A stretch of DNA of 16,679 bases from a bacterium (GTDB lineage Bacteria > Ratteibacteria > UBA8468): positions 1 through 16,679 of the forward strand of contig DAOVGU010000099.1 of NCBI GenBank assembly GCA_030672255.1. Reading direction: 5' to 3'. The stretch's first letter is position 1, and every line of letters begins with the position of its first letter. This document shows, piece by piece, positions 1 to 6,254 of the stretch. Below the pieces are notes generated by a model. It was not told the DNA's origin. It saw only the letters and a program-made list of their open reading frames with translations, and searched no databases. The translations under genes were made by a program, and so were the position numbers.

Positions 1-1202
1 TATTCTATTATCTCACTAATTGCTCCGGCACCGATAGTCTTTCCTCCCTCACGGATAGCAAAACGAAGACCCTTCTCCATCGCGATCGGGGATACAAGAG
101 TAATCTCCAGATTGGCATTATCCCCCGGCATCACCATCTCTACCCCTTTAGGTAATTTTACACTCCCGGTGACATCGGTTGTGCGGAAGTAAAACTGTGG
201 TCTATATCCGGAGAAGATTGGGGTGTGTCTGCCCCCCTCGTCCTTGCTAAGACAGTAAACGGAGGCGGTAAACTTAGTGTGCGGGGTGATACTGCCGGGA
301 GCGGCAATCACCTGACCACGCACTAAATCCTCCTTTTCGATGCCACGGAGAAGAAGCCCGATATTGTCTCCGGCCTCCCCGGTCTCCAATATCTTTCTGA
401 ACATCTCTATTCCGGTAACAACAGTCTTTTTGGGTTCGGCAGAGAGCCCAACGATCTCCACAGAATCCCCTACCTTAACCTTTCCCCTCTCTACCCTTCC
501 GGTACCAACGGTGCCTCTTCCGGTAATGGAGAAGACATCCTCAATGGAAAGGAGAAAGGGCTTATCGATCTCTCTCTGGGGGGTGGGGATGAAGGTATCC
601 ACCGCCTCTAAGAGCTGGAGAATAGGTCCGCATTTAGGGCATTCCTTTTTCCCACAGCCACAGGAGAGGGCAAGAGTTGCACTTCCTTTGATGATCGGGG
701 TACGCTCTCCCGGGAATTCATACTTGGAAAGCAAATCCCTTACCTCCAATTCCACTAAATCCAAGAGCTCGGGGTCAGTCACAGTATCGGTCTTGTTGAG
801 GAAGACAACAATACTTGGCACCCCTACCTGTCGGGCTAAAAGGATATGCTCTCTTGTCTGGGGCATTGCTCCATCGGCAGCGGAGACCACCAGAATCGCT
901 CCATCCATTTGCGCAGCTCCGGTAACCATATTTTTGATATAATCGGAGTGCCCCGGGCAGTCAATATGAGCGTAATGGCGGGCATCTGTCTCATACTCAG
1001 CATGAAAGATGGAGATTGTAAGACCACGCTCTTTTTCCTCAGGAGCCTTGTCGATCTCCTCAAACTTTAAGAAGCTTGCCTTTTTCTCCTTGGAGAGAAG
1101 AAGGGTAATTGCAGAGGTAAGAGTGGTCTTACCATGGTCCACATGGCCAATTGTCCCGATATTGACATGTGGCTTTTTCCTTTCAAACTTCTCTTTTGCC
1201 AT
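1..1202 (-). CDS. tuf: Elongation factor Tu (stop codon cut by window edge)
   Basis: This GTPase delivers aminoacyl-tRNA to the ribosome in the cytoplasm. Translating the minus strand from the ATG at 1200-1202 gives 400 residues; the last codon is Glu and only the TA of the stop remains in the window, so the protein is complete. Visible motifs are the P-loop GHVDHGKT near the N-terminus, DCPGH with catalytic His85, and NKTD at 136-139. The C-terminus reads AIREGGKTIGAGAISEIIE, typical of the family. Three details differ from the textbook sequence: RGLT with Leu61 instead of RGIT, GHSD with Ser86 instead of GHAD, and a four-cysteine cluster CGCGKKECPKC (Cys181, 183, 188, 191) near the end of the G domain. 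A full AAGGAGG site lies 8 nt before the start. It is read directly after tRNA-Thr, as in many bacteria. Confidence 0.98.
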   Translation of the reverse strand, partial: MAKEKFERKKPHVNIGTIGHVDHGKTTLTSAITLLLSKEKKASFLKFEEIDKAPEEKERGLTISIFHAEYETDARHYAHIDCPGHSDYIKNMVTGAAQMDGAILVVSAADGAMPQTREHILLARQVGVPSIVVFLNKTDTVTDPELLDLVELEVRDLLSKYEFPGERTPIIKGSATLALSCGCGKKECPKCGPILQLLEAVDTFIPTPQREIDKPFLLSIEDVFSITGRGTVGTGRVERGKVKVGDSVEIVGLSAEPKKTVVTGIEMFRKILETGEAGDNIGLLLRGIEKEDLVRGQVIAAPGSITPHTKFTASVYCLSKDEGGRHTPIFSGYRPQFYFRTTDVTGSVKLPKGVEMVMPGDNANLEITLVSPIAMEKGLRFAIREGGKTIGAGAISEIIE

Positions 1203-1210
1203 AATTCATT

Positions 1211-1217
1211 CCTCCTT
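1211..1217 (-). promoter_or_regulatory. Ribosome binding site of tuf
   Basis: AAGGAGG on the minus strand, 8 nt before the tuf ATG. It is a full match to the anti-Shine-Dalgarno sequence, fits a highly expressed gene, and fixes the start. Confidence 0.9.
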
Positions 1218-1225
1218 TTTATTTA

Positions 1226-1297
1226 AGCTGCTGATGGGGATTGAACCCATGACCCCGTCCTTACCAAGGACGTGCTCTACCACTGAGCCACAGCAGC
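1226..1297 (-). tRNA. tRNA-Thr (anticodon GGT)
   Basis: The minus strand folds into a full cloverleaf. The 7-bp acceptor stem is GCTGCTG/CAGCAGC, the D arm is GCTC/GAGC, the anticodon stem is CGTCC/GGACG around loop TTGGTAA, the variable loop has 5 nt, and the T arm is ATGGG/CCCAT with loop TTCAATC. Loop positions 3-5 give anticodon GGT, which reads ACC and ACT (threonine). The discriminator base is T and CCA is not encoded, so a CCA-adding enzyme is needed. It lies 23 nt upstream of the tuf start codon and is probably cotranscribed with it, the arrangement known for E. coli tufB. Confidence 0.96.
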
Positions 1298-1317
1298 ATT
1301 TTTATCCAAAACGTATT

Positions 1318-1346
1318 ATTATACTCCATACAGAAGAAGTTGTCAA
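1318..1346 (-). promoter_or_regulatory. Consensus sigma-70 promoter for tRNA-Thr and tuf
   Basis: On the minus strand TTGACA (1341-1346) is followed after exactly 17 nt by TATAAT (1318-1323). Both hexamers match the housekeeping consensus perfectly with ideal spacing. The predicted start of transcription is about 13 nt before the 5' end of tRNA-Thr, as expected for a stable-RNA and translation-factor promoter. Confidence 0.9.
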
Positions 1347-1430
1347 AATTGCGCCACGATACTATCCACTATCTTCAGTAGCAATCTGGAGAGTCCAAAC
1401 CTGCATTTGATACACTCCCAACAATGAACT

Positions 1431-2456
1431 CTAGTTAGGAGGGTAAAGGAGTACCTTAACCGAATCTTTTTCCTTTGCTTTTCGGAAGCCTCCTCTCCAA
1501 TGAGAAAGGGGTAATTCATCGGTTACCAAGGCTTTAAGATTAATCTTGCTTTCAGACATCAAGTTTAGAGCCTTTTTCCAGGAGGAAGATTTCTGGGTAT
1601 GGGAACCAAGAAGTACAACTTCTTTAACAAAAAGGATTTGTTCAAGGTCCATCTTCACAGGTTGTCGCAGGATTCCTGCCTGCACATACCTTCCTTTTTT
1701 CCTTATCAATTTTAATCCAAGCCTGAGAGCCGATGGCGTCCCCGAACATTCAAAAACCACATCTACGCCATAACCAGAGGTTAATTCCTTAACTCTTTCC
1801 TCGATCCCTCCCTCTTTCAGGTTAATAATAACATCTGTCCCTAAAAGTTTTGCCAATCTTAATCGCTTTTCATCCCCTTCTTTTCCACAGATAATGACTT
1901 TTGCTCCCTGAGACTTGACTACCTGGGTAACCAGAAGACCGAAGGGTCCGGGACCAAGAATTAGAACAACTTCCCCGGGGGAAACCTTTGCCTGTTCAAT
2001 CACCGCATGGACAGCACAAGCAAGAGGTTCGGAGAGGGAACCTGCGGCAAAGTCCACATTGAATGGAAGTTTATGAATACTTTCCTTGCGGATACAGAAG
2101 TATTCGGCAAAGGCCCCATTGGCAGCAGAGCCTAAACCTTTTCTATAAGGACAGAGATTATAGTCTTTAGTCTGGCAAAATCTGCACTTCCCGCAGATAG
2201 AGACGGTCGTCTCCGTAGTAACCGCTTCTCCTATCCGAATTCCCCTAACATTTTTACCCTTTGCTACCACAACTCCCGATGTCTCATGGCCTAAAATAAC
2301 AGGTGGCCTAACCGCTTGATAGCCATAAATATCGGTTCCACAGATTCCAGTCCTTTTTACCTTTACCTTAACCTGATTTGAATCAGGAACAGGCTCTGGC
2401 ATCTCCATTAATTTAAGATTGTTCTTCTTATAGGAAAGTTTAACCAAGGCGATCAT
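1431..2456 (-). CDS. Zinc-dependent medium-chain dehydrogenase (alcohol/polyol type), second copy of a tandem pair
   Basis: A 341-residue NAD(P)-dependent alcohol or polyol dehydrogenase of the medium-chain (MDR) superfamily. Catalytic-zinc residues are visible: Cys39 in GICGTD, His57-Glu58 in LGHE, and Glu143 in SEPLACAVHA. Four cysteines (88, 91, 94, 102) form the structural-zinc lobe, so both zinc sites are present. The Rossmann motif GPGPFG is at 168-173. The family includes sorbitol, threonine and galactitol-phosphate dehydrogenases; substrate cannot be read from sequence. Its ATG overlaps the stop of the upstream dehydrogenase by 4 nt (ATGA) and no Shine-Dalgarno site is visible, so translation is probably coupled. 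It may act on the same substrate family as its partner, or the two may form a redox pair; this is inference. Confidence 0.9.
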   Translation of the reverse strand: MIALVKLSYKKNNLKLMEMPEPVPDSNQVKVKVKRTGICGTDIYGYQAVRPPVILGHETSGVVVAKGKNVRGIRIGEAVTTETTVSICGKCRFCQTKDYNLCPYRKGLGSAANGAFAEYFCIRKESIHKLPFNVDFAAGSLSEPLACAVHAVIEQAKVSPGEVVLILGPGPFGLLVTQVVKSQGAKVIICGKEGDEKRLRLAKLLGTDVIINLKEGGIEERVKELTSGYGVDVVFECSGTPSALRLGLKLIRKKGRYVQAGILRQPVKMDLEQILFVKEVVLLGSHTQKSSSWKKALNLMSESKINLKALVTDELPLSHWRGGFRKAKEKDSVKVLLYPPN

Positions 2457-3475
2457 GGGATGATAGCGAATTTCAAACCCTGATGTCCGACTATCTTCTC
2501 CAGAACTTTATTAATTTTACTCAGGGGATATCGTTCGGTAACCAGAGAATCGGTGTTGGTACTCTTGTGGCAGATAAGACCAAAGGCTTTTTTCACATAA
2601 TCTGGCGTATGATGGAAAACCCCTTTGATGGTAAGTTCGCCATAGTGAAAGAGTTCCGTATCAATCTTAATCGAGGTCCGGGAAGGACAGCCCCCAAAAA
2701 GAATTGCCTTTCCTCCCTTTCTTGCCATGGCTATTGTTCTTTCCCACACTTCCGGGCTCCCTACCGCCTCTATCGCTATGGCTGCGCCTCTTCCTTCAGT
2801 CAATTCCCTTATAGTTTTGACCTCATCTTTCACTCGAGCAACACTTATGGTTTTATCTGCACCCAATTTGTTGGCTAAGGAGAGCCTCTCTTTTGATAAA
2901 TCTGTAATGATTACCCGGGCTCCCTGTAACTTTGCCAATTGCAAAAATAAAAGTCCAATAGGACCGGCTCCATTAATTACCACCGTATCACCAAGCTTTA
3001 TTTGTGATTCCTCTATCCCATGAACAACGCAGGCCAAAGGCTCTAGGAAGGCCGCTTCTTGATAGGAAACACTTTTAGGAATCTCAAAGAGATTATCCTT
3101 TACAATCGGCTCTGGTATGGCAATATATTCGGCAAAGGCTCCACTGAGTCTGATAAAAAAATTTTCACAAAGCTCCTCTTTTCCTAACTTACAGTAGAAG
3201 CAATGATGGCAGGGGGCAGAATTTGCCGCTACTACCCTCATCCCTTTTTTGAATTTTTTTACCTTTTTGCCTACTTTTACAATATCACCGGCAAATTCAT
3301 GCCCGAGGATAAAAGGAGGGGGGAAAAGAGGATGGCCACGAAGATATAGTTTTCTATCGGTTCCACAGGTAAGCGCAGTTTTCACTCTTACCAGTACCTC
3401 TCCCTCTTTAATCCTGGGAAGAGAGACTTCTTCTAATCTTACCTTCTCAGGACAATGGTAGACCGCCGCTTTCAT
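2453..3475 (-). CDS. Zinc-dependent medium-chain dehydrogenase (alcohol/polyol type), first copy of a tandem pair
   Basis: A 340-residue MDR-family dehydrogenase, related to but clearly different from the gene that follows it. Catalytic-zinc residues are Cys37 in TCGTD, His59-Glu60 in LGHE and Glu145 in LEPLACVVHG. Structural-zinc cysteines are 89, 92, 95 and 103. The dinucleotide-binding motif GAGPIG is at 169-174 and is followed by an acidic residue (ITDLS), which fits NAD preference. The start codon directly abuts the stop of the zinc-ribbon gene, and AAGGA stands 5 nt upstream. It overlaps the next dehydrogenase by 4 nt. The three genes therefore form one operon. Exact substrate unknown; threonine/sorbitol/butanediol-type dehydrogenases share this architecture. 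Confidence 0.9.
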   Translation of the reverse strand: MKAAVYHCPEKVRLEEVSLPRIKEGEVLVRVKTALTCGTDRKLYLRGHPLFPPPFILGHEFAGDIVKVGKKVKKFKKGMRVVAANSAPCHHCFYCKLGKEELCENFFIRLSGAFAEYIAIPEPIVKDNLFEIPKSVSYQEAAFLEPLACVVHGIEESQIKLGDTVVINGAGPIGLLFLQLAKLQGARVIITDLSKERLSLANKLGADKTISVARVKDEVKTIRELTEGRGAAIAIEAVGSPEVWERTIAMARKGGKAILFGGCPSRTSIKIDTELFHYGELTIKGVFHHTPDYVKKAFGLICHKSTNTDSLVTERYPLSKINKVLEKIVGHQGLKFAIIP

Positions 3476-3805
3476 TTAGTCCTTGATAATTTCCAAGACT
3501 TCTTTAGCGGTGCGGTAGGGTTTGGTGATAATTCTGATCGGCAGGGACCTGATGAAGTTAGTAAGGTCAATCCTTATTTCTTTAGTCAAGCGCAGAGGCT
3601 TGGTAAGCACTCTTTTTACCATCTGCTTACCATATAGCTCCAGAATTTTGATCCTATCCAGCTCAATTACTGTTTTACAATCCTCACATTTAATCTTCCT
3701 TAAGTAAGACTTGCCGGATAAAGGATGGCCGGCATAGGTTAAGGTATGAGAAGTCTCCTTCTGACAATAAAGACAAAAAAGTTTTCCTTTAAGAATTATG
3801 CTCAT
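3476..3805 (-). CDS. Small zinc-ribbon protein of unknown function
   Basis: A 109-residue cytoplasmic protein with no signal peptide or membrane segment. Two CxxC knuckles, Cys11-Cys14 (CLYC) and Cys40-Cys43 (CEDC), are spaced as in a zinc ribbon. The basic C-terminal half contains two similar stretches, one with KPLRLTKEIRID and one with KPYRTAKEVLEI, which look like an internal repeat of about 30 residues. I recall small proteins of this type annotated only as 'bh protein' in various anaerobes, but this is from memory. It is the first gene of the operon with the two dehydrogenases, which it abuts without a gap. A nucleic-acid-binding or regulatory role is possible but is only inference. The promoter sits so close that the mRNA leader would be very short. 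Confidence 0.75.
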   Translation of the reverse strand: MSIILKGKLFCLYCQKETSHTLTYAGHPLSGKSYLRKIKCEDCKTVIELDRIKILELYGKQMVKRVLTKPLRLTKEIRIDLTNFIRSLPIRIITKPYRTAKEVLEIIKD

Positions 3806-3814
3806 TTTTCTTTT

Positions 3815-3823
3815 AGTATATCA
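3815..3823 (-). promoter_or_regulatory. Extended -10 promoter for the zinc-ribbon/dehydrogenase operon
   Basis: TGATATACT on the minus strand is an extended -10 element (TGn-TATACT) ending 9 nt before the ATG at 3803-3805. No good -35 stands at the right distance; extended -10 promoters often lack one. Initiation about 7 nt downstream would leave a leader of only a few bases. No clear Shine-Dalgarno precedes this gene, which agrees with a nearly leaderless message. Confidence 0.5.
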
Positions 3824-3837
3824 CAAAAAACAAAAAA

Positions 3838-3866
3838 TTGACAGGGGGTTTCAAAGTAATTATTAT
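3838..3866 (+). promoter_or_regulatory. Plus-strand sigma-70-like promoter with no recognised gene
   Basis: TTGACA (3838-3843), a 17-nt spacer and TATTAT (3861-3866) form a near-consensus promoter on the plus strand, against the direction of every gene in the window. It is divergent from the promoter at 3815-3823. No ORF of useful size follows; a hairpin at 4040-4070 comes about 170 nt later. The region is AT-rich, so a chance match is possible. Confidence 0.45.
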
Positions 3867-4037
3867 TTTATTATAGGAAAATATATTCATCATGGAATCC
3901 CTTCAGAATTCTATACACAAAAAGACGGAGAAAAATGTCTAAAAATAGCAAGAAAAGCATGATTTAATTGCATAGGACGGCTACTTTTCAAAAATCCTTC
4001 AAGAGAGATCTTTCGAGAATACTTGGGTCTTCATCAG
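3867..4037. other. Intergenic stretch without a recognised gene
   Basis: Most of the gap between the zinc-ribbon gene and tRNA-Gly. Only tiny ORFs occur: one of 10 codons on the plus strand (3935-3967) with GGAG upstream, and one of 16 codons starting at 3892. On the minus strand a short stop-bounded frame includes the protein-like string ADEDPSILERSLLKDF, which hints at a decayed gene or a transcribed repeat, but I cannot identify it. No riboswitch or known RNA fold was recognised. Confidence 0.4.
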
Positions 4038-4087
4038 CCTTCACCCCTGCTAGAATCAAGCAGGGGTGAAAATTTGACAAAGCTCTG
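4038..4087. repeat. Hairpin repeat, copy 1 (CACCCCTGCT family)
   Basis: A perfect 12-bp inverted repeat (TTCACCCCTGCT, 7-nt loop, AGCAGGGGTGAA, 4040-4070) followed by AATTTGACAAAG. The 45-nt core 4043-4087 matches 11105-11149 at 43 positions in the same orientation. It lies 12 nt beyond the 3' end of tRNA-Gly. Neither side of the stem has a proper U-run, so an intrinsic terminator role is doubtful. Confidence 0.85.
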
Positions 4088-4099
4088 CAAAAATATAAG

Positions 4100-4171
<72 letters not shown>

Positions 4172-4185
4172 AATTGACACGAAGT

Positions 4186-4256
4186 GTCATTGCGAGCGAT
4201 AGCGAAGCAATCTCTAGAGATTGCCACGAGCCGATTCCATCGGCTCTCGCAATGAC
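4186..4256. repeat. Palindromic element, double-hairpin type (GTCATTGCGAG ends)
   Basis: An outer 11-bp inverted repeat, GTCATTGCGAG (4186-4196) with CTCGCAATGAC (4246-4256), encloses two further hairpins: the perfect palindrome GCAATCTCTAGAGATTGC (4207-4224) and GAGCCGA/TCGGCTC around 4228-4246. It overlaps the end of the pseudouridine synthase gene. Elements with very similar ends are dispersed in many unrelated bacterial genomes (from memory). Confidence 0.88.
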
Positions 4257-4924
4257 TGCAACAACTCCTCCATATCCTCTGGCAAAGGAGCGGTAAAGGT
4301 TAAGTATCTTTTAGTTAAAGGATGAAAAAATCCTATAAGAGCGCTATGTAATGCCTGCCGGCCGATAGAGTCATCAATTTCAGTTTTTTTGCCGCCATAT
4401 TTTCTATCCCCGATTATGGGATAACCTAAGAAAAGAAGGGATGCACGAATCTGGTGTGTCCGACCGGTCTTAGGAAAAACCTCTAAAACTGTTGCCTGAG
4501 AAAAGGTCTGCAAAACTCTGAATTTAGTAATTGCTTCCTTTCCTTCCTTAAATACCAGCCCCCGGGTGATTTGGTCTCCTCTTCGACCTAAAGGAATCTT
4601 GAATTCCTCTTTATCGAAAGGAAATTTTCCTTTCACCACCGCAAGATATTTCTTTTCAACCTTCCTTTCCTGAAACTGCTTTTTCAAAGAGCGATAAGCA
4701 AGATTAGTTTTGGCGACAACGATTATTCCCGAGGTATCCCGATCCAGCCGATGGACAATTCCGGCGCGCTCGAGCCTCTGAAAACCTTTCCAATAACTGA
4801 AGAGTTCATTTAAAAGAGTGGCTGAGGTCCTTTTGCCTGCGGGATGAACAAGCATCCCCGCCGGTTTATTTATTACTAGGATAGCCTCGTCTTCGTATAT
4901 AATCCTCACAGCAAAATCTAGCAC
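4214..4924 (-). CDS. RluA-family 23S rRNA pseudouridine synthase, RluD-like, without S4 domain
   Basis: This enzyme isomerises uridine to pseudouridine, most likely in 23S rRNA. The 236-residue protein opens with IIYEDEAILVINKPAGMLVHP, carries the catalytic motif HRLDRDTSG (active Asp) and GRTHQIR, and ends its fold with APLPEDMEELLQSLR, so the catalytic domain is whole. RluC/RluD proteins usually run to about 300 residues with an N-terminal S4 domain; here it is absent. The GTG start at 4922-4924 is the first usable one because TGA lies three codons upstream, and the Shine-Dalgarno is poor. The last 13 residues (SLREPMESARGNL) and the TAG stop come from the palindrome at 4186-4256, and another palindrome begins 5 nt before the start. 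The synthase may be a trimmed RluD that still functions, or a naturally short RluA-type protein. Confidence 0.88.
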   Translation of the reverse strand: MLDFAVRIIYEDEAILVINKPAGMLVHPAGKRTSATLLNELFSYWKGFQRLERAGIVHRLDRDTSGIIVVAKTNLAYRSLKKQFQERKVEKKYLAVVKGKFPFDKEEFKIPLGRRGDQITRGLVFKEGKEAITKFRVLQTFSQATVLEVFPKTGRTHQIRASLLFLGYPIIGDRKYGGKKTEIDDSIGRQALHSALIGFFHPLTKRYLTFTAPLPEDMEELLQSLREPMESARGNL

Positions 4925-4928
4925 AAAA

Positions 4929-4987
4929 TGTCATTCCCGCAATCAGTTAGCGGGAATCCATAGATTCCTGTTTCCACAGGAATGACA
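4929..4987. repeat. Palindromic element, double-hairpin type (TGTCATTCC ends), copy 1
   Basis: Ends TGTCATTCC and GGAATGACA form a 9-bp outer stem enclosing two hairpins, CCCGC/GCGGG (4935-4953) and CCTG/CAGG (4967-4980). The core ATTCCCGC...GCGGGAAT resembles the dRS3-like dispersed repeats known from Neisseria and other bacteria (comparison from memory). It fills most of the gap between the acyl-CoA dehydrogenase and pseudouridine synthase genes. Confidence 0.85.
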
Positions 4988-5016
4988 ATATTAAAGGACC
5001 ACACAGAATGACTTCG

Positions 5017-6183
5017 TCACTTTAAGCTGTTTTTTTTAGCGGCCTCCCGGATGAGTTTCTGAGCGATAATATTTCTCTGAATTTGGTTTGTCCCTTCATA
5101 AATCTGGGTGATTTTGGCATCCCTCATCATCTTCTCTATCGGGTAATCCTTCATATAGCCATAGCCGCCAAAGACCTGGAGAGCATCCACCGTCACCTTC
5201 ATTGCCGTATCGGAAGCAAAGACCTTGCAGGCGGCGGCCTCCTTGCTAAAATTTTTCTTTCCGGAATCGATCATCCTGCAGGTAGTGTAGATAAGGGAAC
5301 GAGCAGCCTCGATCTGAATTGCCATATCGGCTAAGATATGACCGATTGCCTGAAAGGAGGAGATCGGTTTTCCGAACTGATACCGGCCTCGCGCATAATT
5401 TACTGCCTCATCAAGTGCCCCCTGAGCAATACCTAAAGCCTGGGCGGCAACGCCCGGCCGACTGATATCAAAGGTCTTCATTGCGATAATAAAGCCCATT
5501 CCCTCCTTTCCTAAAATATTCTCTTTGGGAATATGACAATTATTAAAAACAAGCTCTCTGGTGGTTGAGCCGCGAATACCCAATTTTTTTTCCTTTTTAC
5601 CAAAGCTAAAACCCGGGGTATCCTTCTCCACAATAAAGGCGCTTGCTCCCCGGGCTCCTTTCTTTCTCTCGGTGAGAGCAATCACCGTATAGATCTGCGC
5701 CTCTCCACCATTGGTGATCCATTGTTTTGTGCCATTTAAGATATAACTCTCTTTATCTTTAGTGGCGGTTGTCTGGATAGCAGCGGCATCACTACCCGCA
5801 GCCGATTCGGTGAGAGCAAAGCCGGTGATCTTTTCCCCTTTGGCTAATGAAGGAAGATATTTTTTCTTCTGAGTTTCATTTCCAAAGAGAAGGAGGGGAA
5901 ATGTGCCCAGAGCAGAGGCGGCAAGACAAAGGGCAATACCTCCGCAAACCCGGCTTAATTCTTCCACAGCAATGGAGAGCTCAAGCATTCCATAACCAAG
6001 TCCTCCATATTCCTTGGGGATAAAGAGAGTGTAAATGTCGCTTTCGGCCAGGACTTTAACAATCTCCCAGGGAAACTCCTCGGTTTCATCATAATGCGCC
6101 CTCACCGGCTCAATCTTTTCTTGGGCAATCTTACGCGCCAAATCCCGAATCATTATTTGTTCTTCAGTAAGAAGATAATCCAT
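5017..6183 (-). CDS. Acyl-CoA dehydrogenase, short-chain/butyryl type
   Basis: A 388-residue FAD enzyme that oxidises acyl-CoA to enoyl-CoA and passes electrons to electron-transfer flavoprotein. The length is full for the short-chain group. Signature one, FALTESAAGSD, lies at 122-132 and signature two, QVFGGYGYMKDYPIE, at 336-350. The catalytic base is Glu363 in IYEGTNQIQR, the position used in butyryl- and short-chain acyl-CoA dehydrogenases. The ATG at 6181-6183 has only a weak GAAG in front. There are no etfAB, thiolase or crotonase genes in the window, so it stands alone, with a 71-nt gap on its upstream side and a palindromic repeat on its downstream side. Chain length and direction (oxidation or butyrate formation) cannot be decided from sequence. 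Confidence 0.94.
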   Translation of the reverse strand: MDYLLTEEQIMIRDLARKIAQEKIEPVRAHYDETEEFPWEIVKVLAESDIYTLFIPKEYGGLGYGMLELSIAVEELSRVCGGIALCLAASALGTFPLLLFGNETQKKKYLPSLAKGEKITGFALTESAAGSDAAAIQTTATKDKESYILNGTKQWITNGGEAQIYTVIALTERKKGARGASAFIVEKDTPGFSFGKKEKKLGIRGSTTRELVFNNCHIPKENILGKEGMGFIIAMKTFDISRPGVAAQALGIAQGALDEAVNYARGRYQFGKPISSFQAIGHILADMAIQIEAARSLIYTTCRMIDSGKKNFSKEAAACKVFASDTAMKVTVDALQVFGGYGYMKDYPIEKMMRDAKITQIYEGTNQIQRNIIAQKLIREAAKKNSLK

Positions 6184-6254
6184 TATTCTTCAAATTGCGC
6201 TACATCCTTCAGAACTTGTTAAATCAACACCTTTCAGAAACCCTGAGAGAAATA

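Noticed and set aside
340..942. 200-codon plus-strand open frame across tuf
   Set aside because: It is antisense to a clear EF-Tu gene; its proline/serine-rich translation is a frame shadow.
1347..1430. Possible insertion-sequence end between the dehydrogenase and the tRNA-Thr promoter
   Set aside because: I saw no matching inverted end, no target duplication and no transposase sequence.
3935..3967. 10-codon plus-strand ORF (MSKNSKKSMI) with GGAG upstream
   Set aside because: Too short to support as a gene without conservation or expression data; mentioned only as part of the possible small transcript.
4040..4070. Hairpin downstream of tRNA-Gly as an intrinsic terminator
   Set aside because: The minus-strand stem is followed by GGCTGATG with no U-run, and the same element recurs elsewhere as a dispersed repeat.
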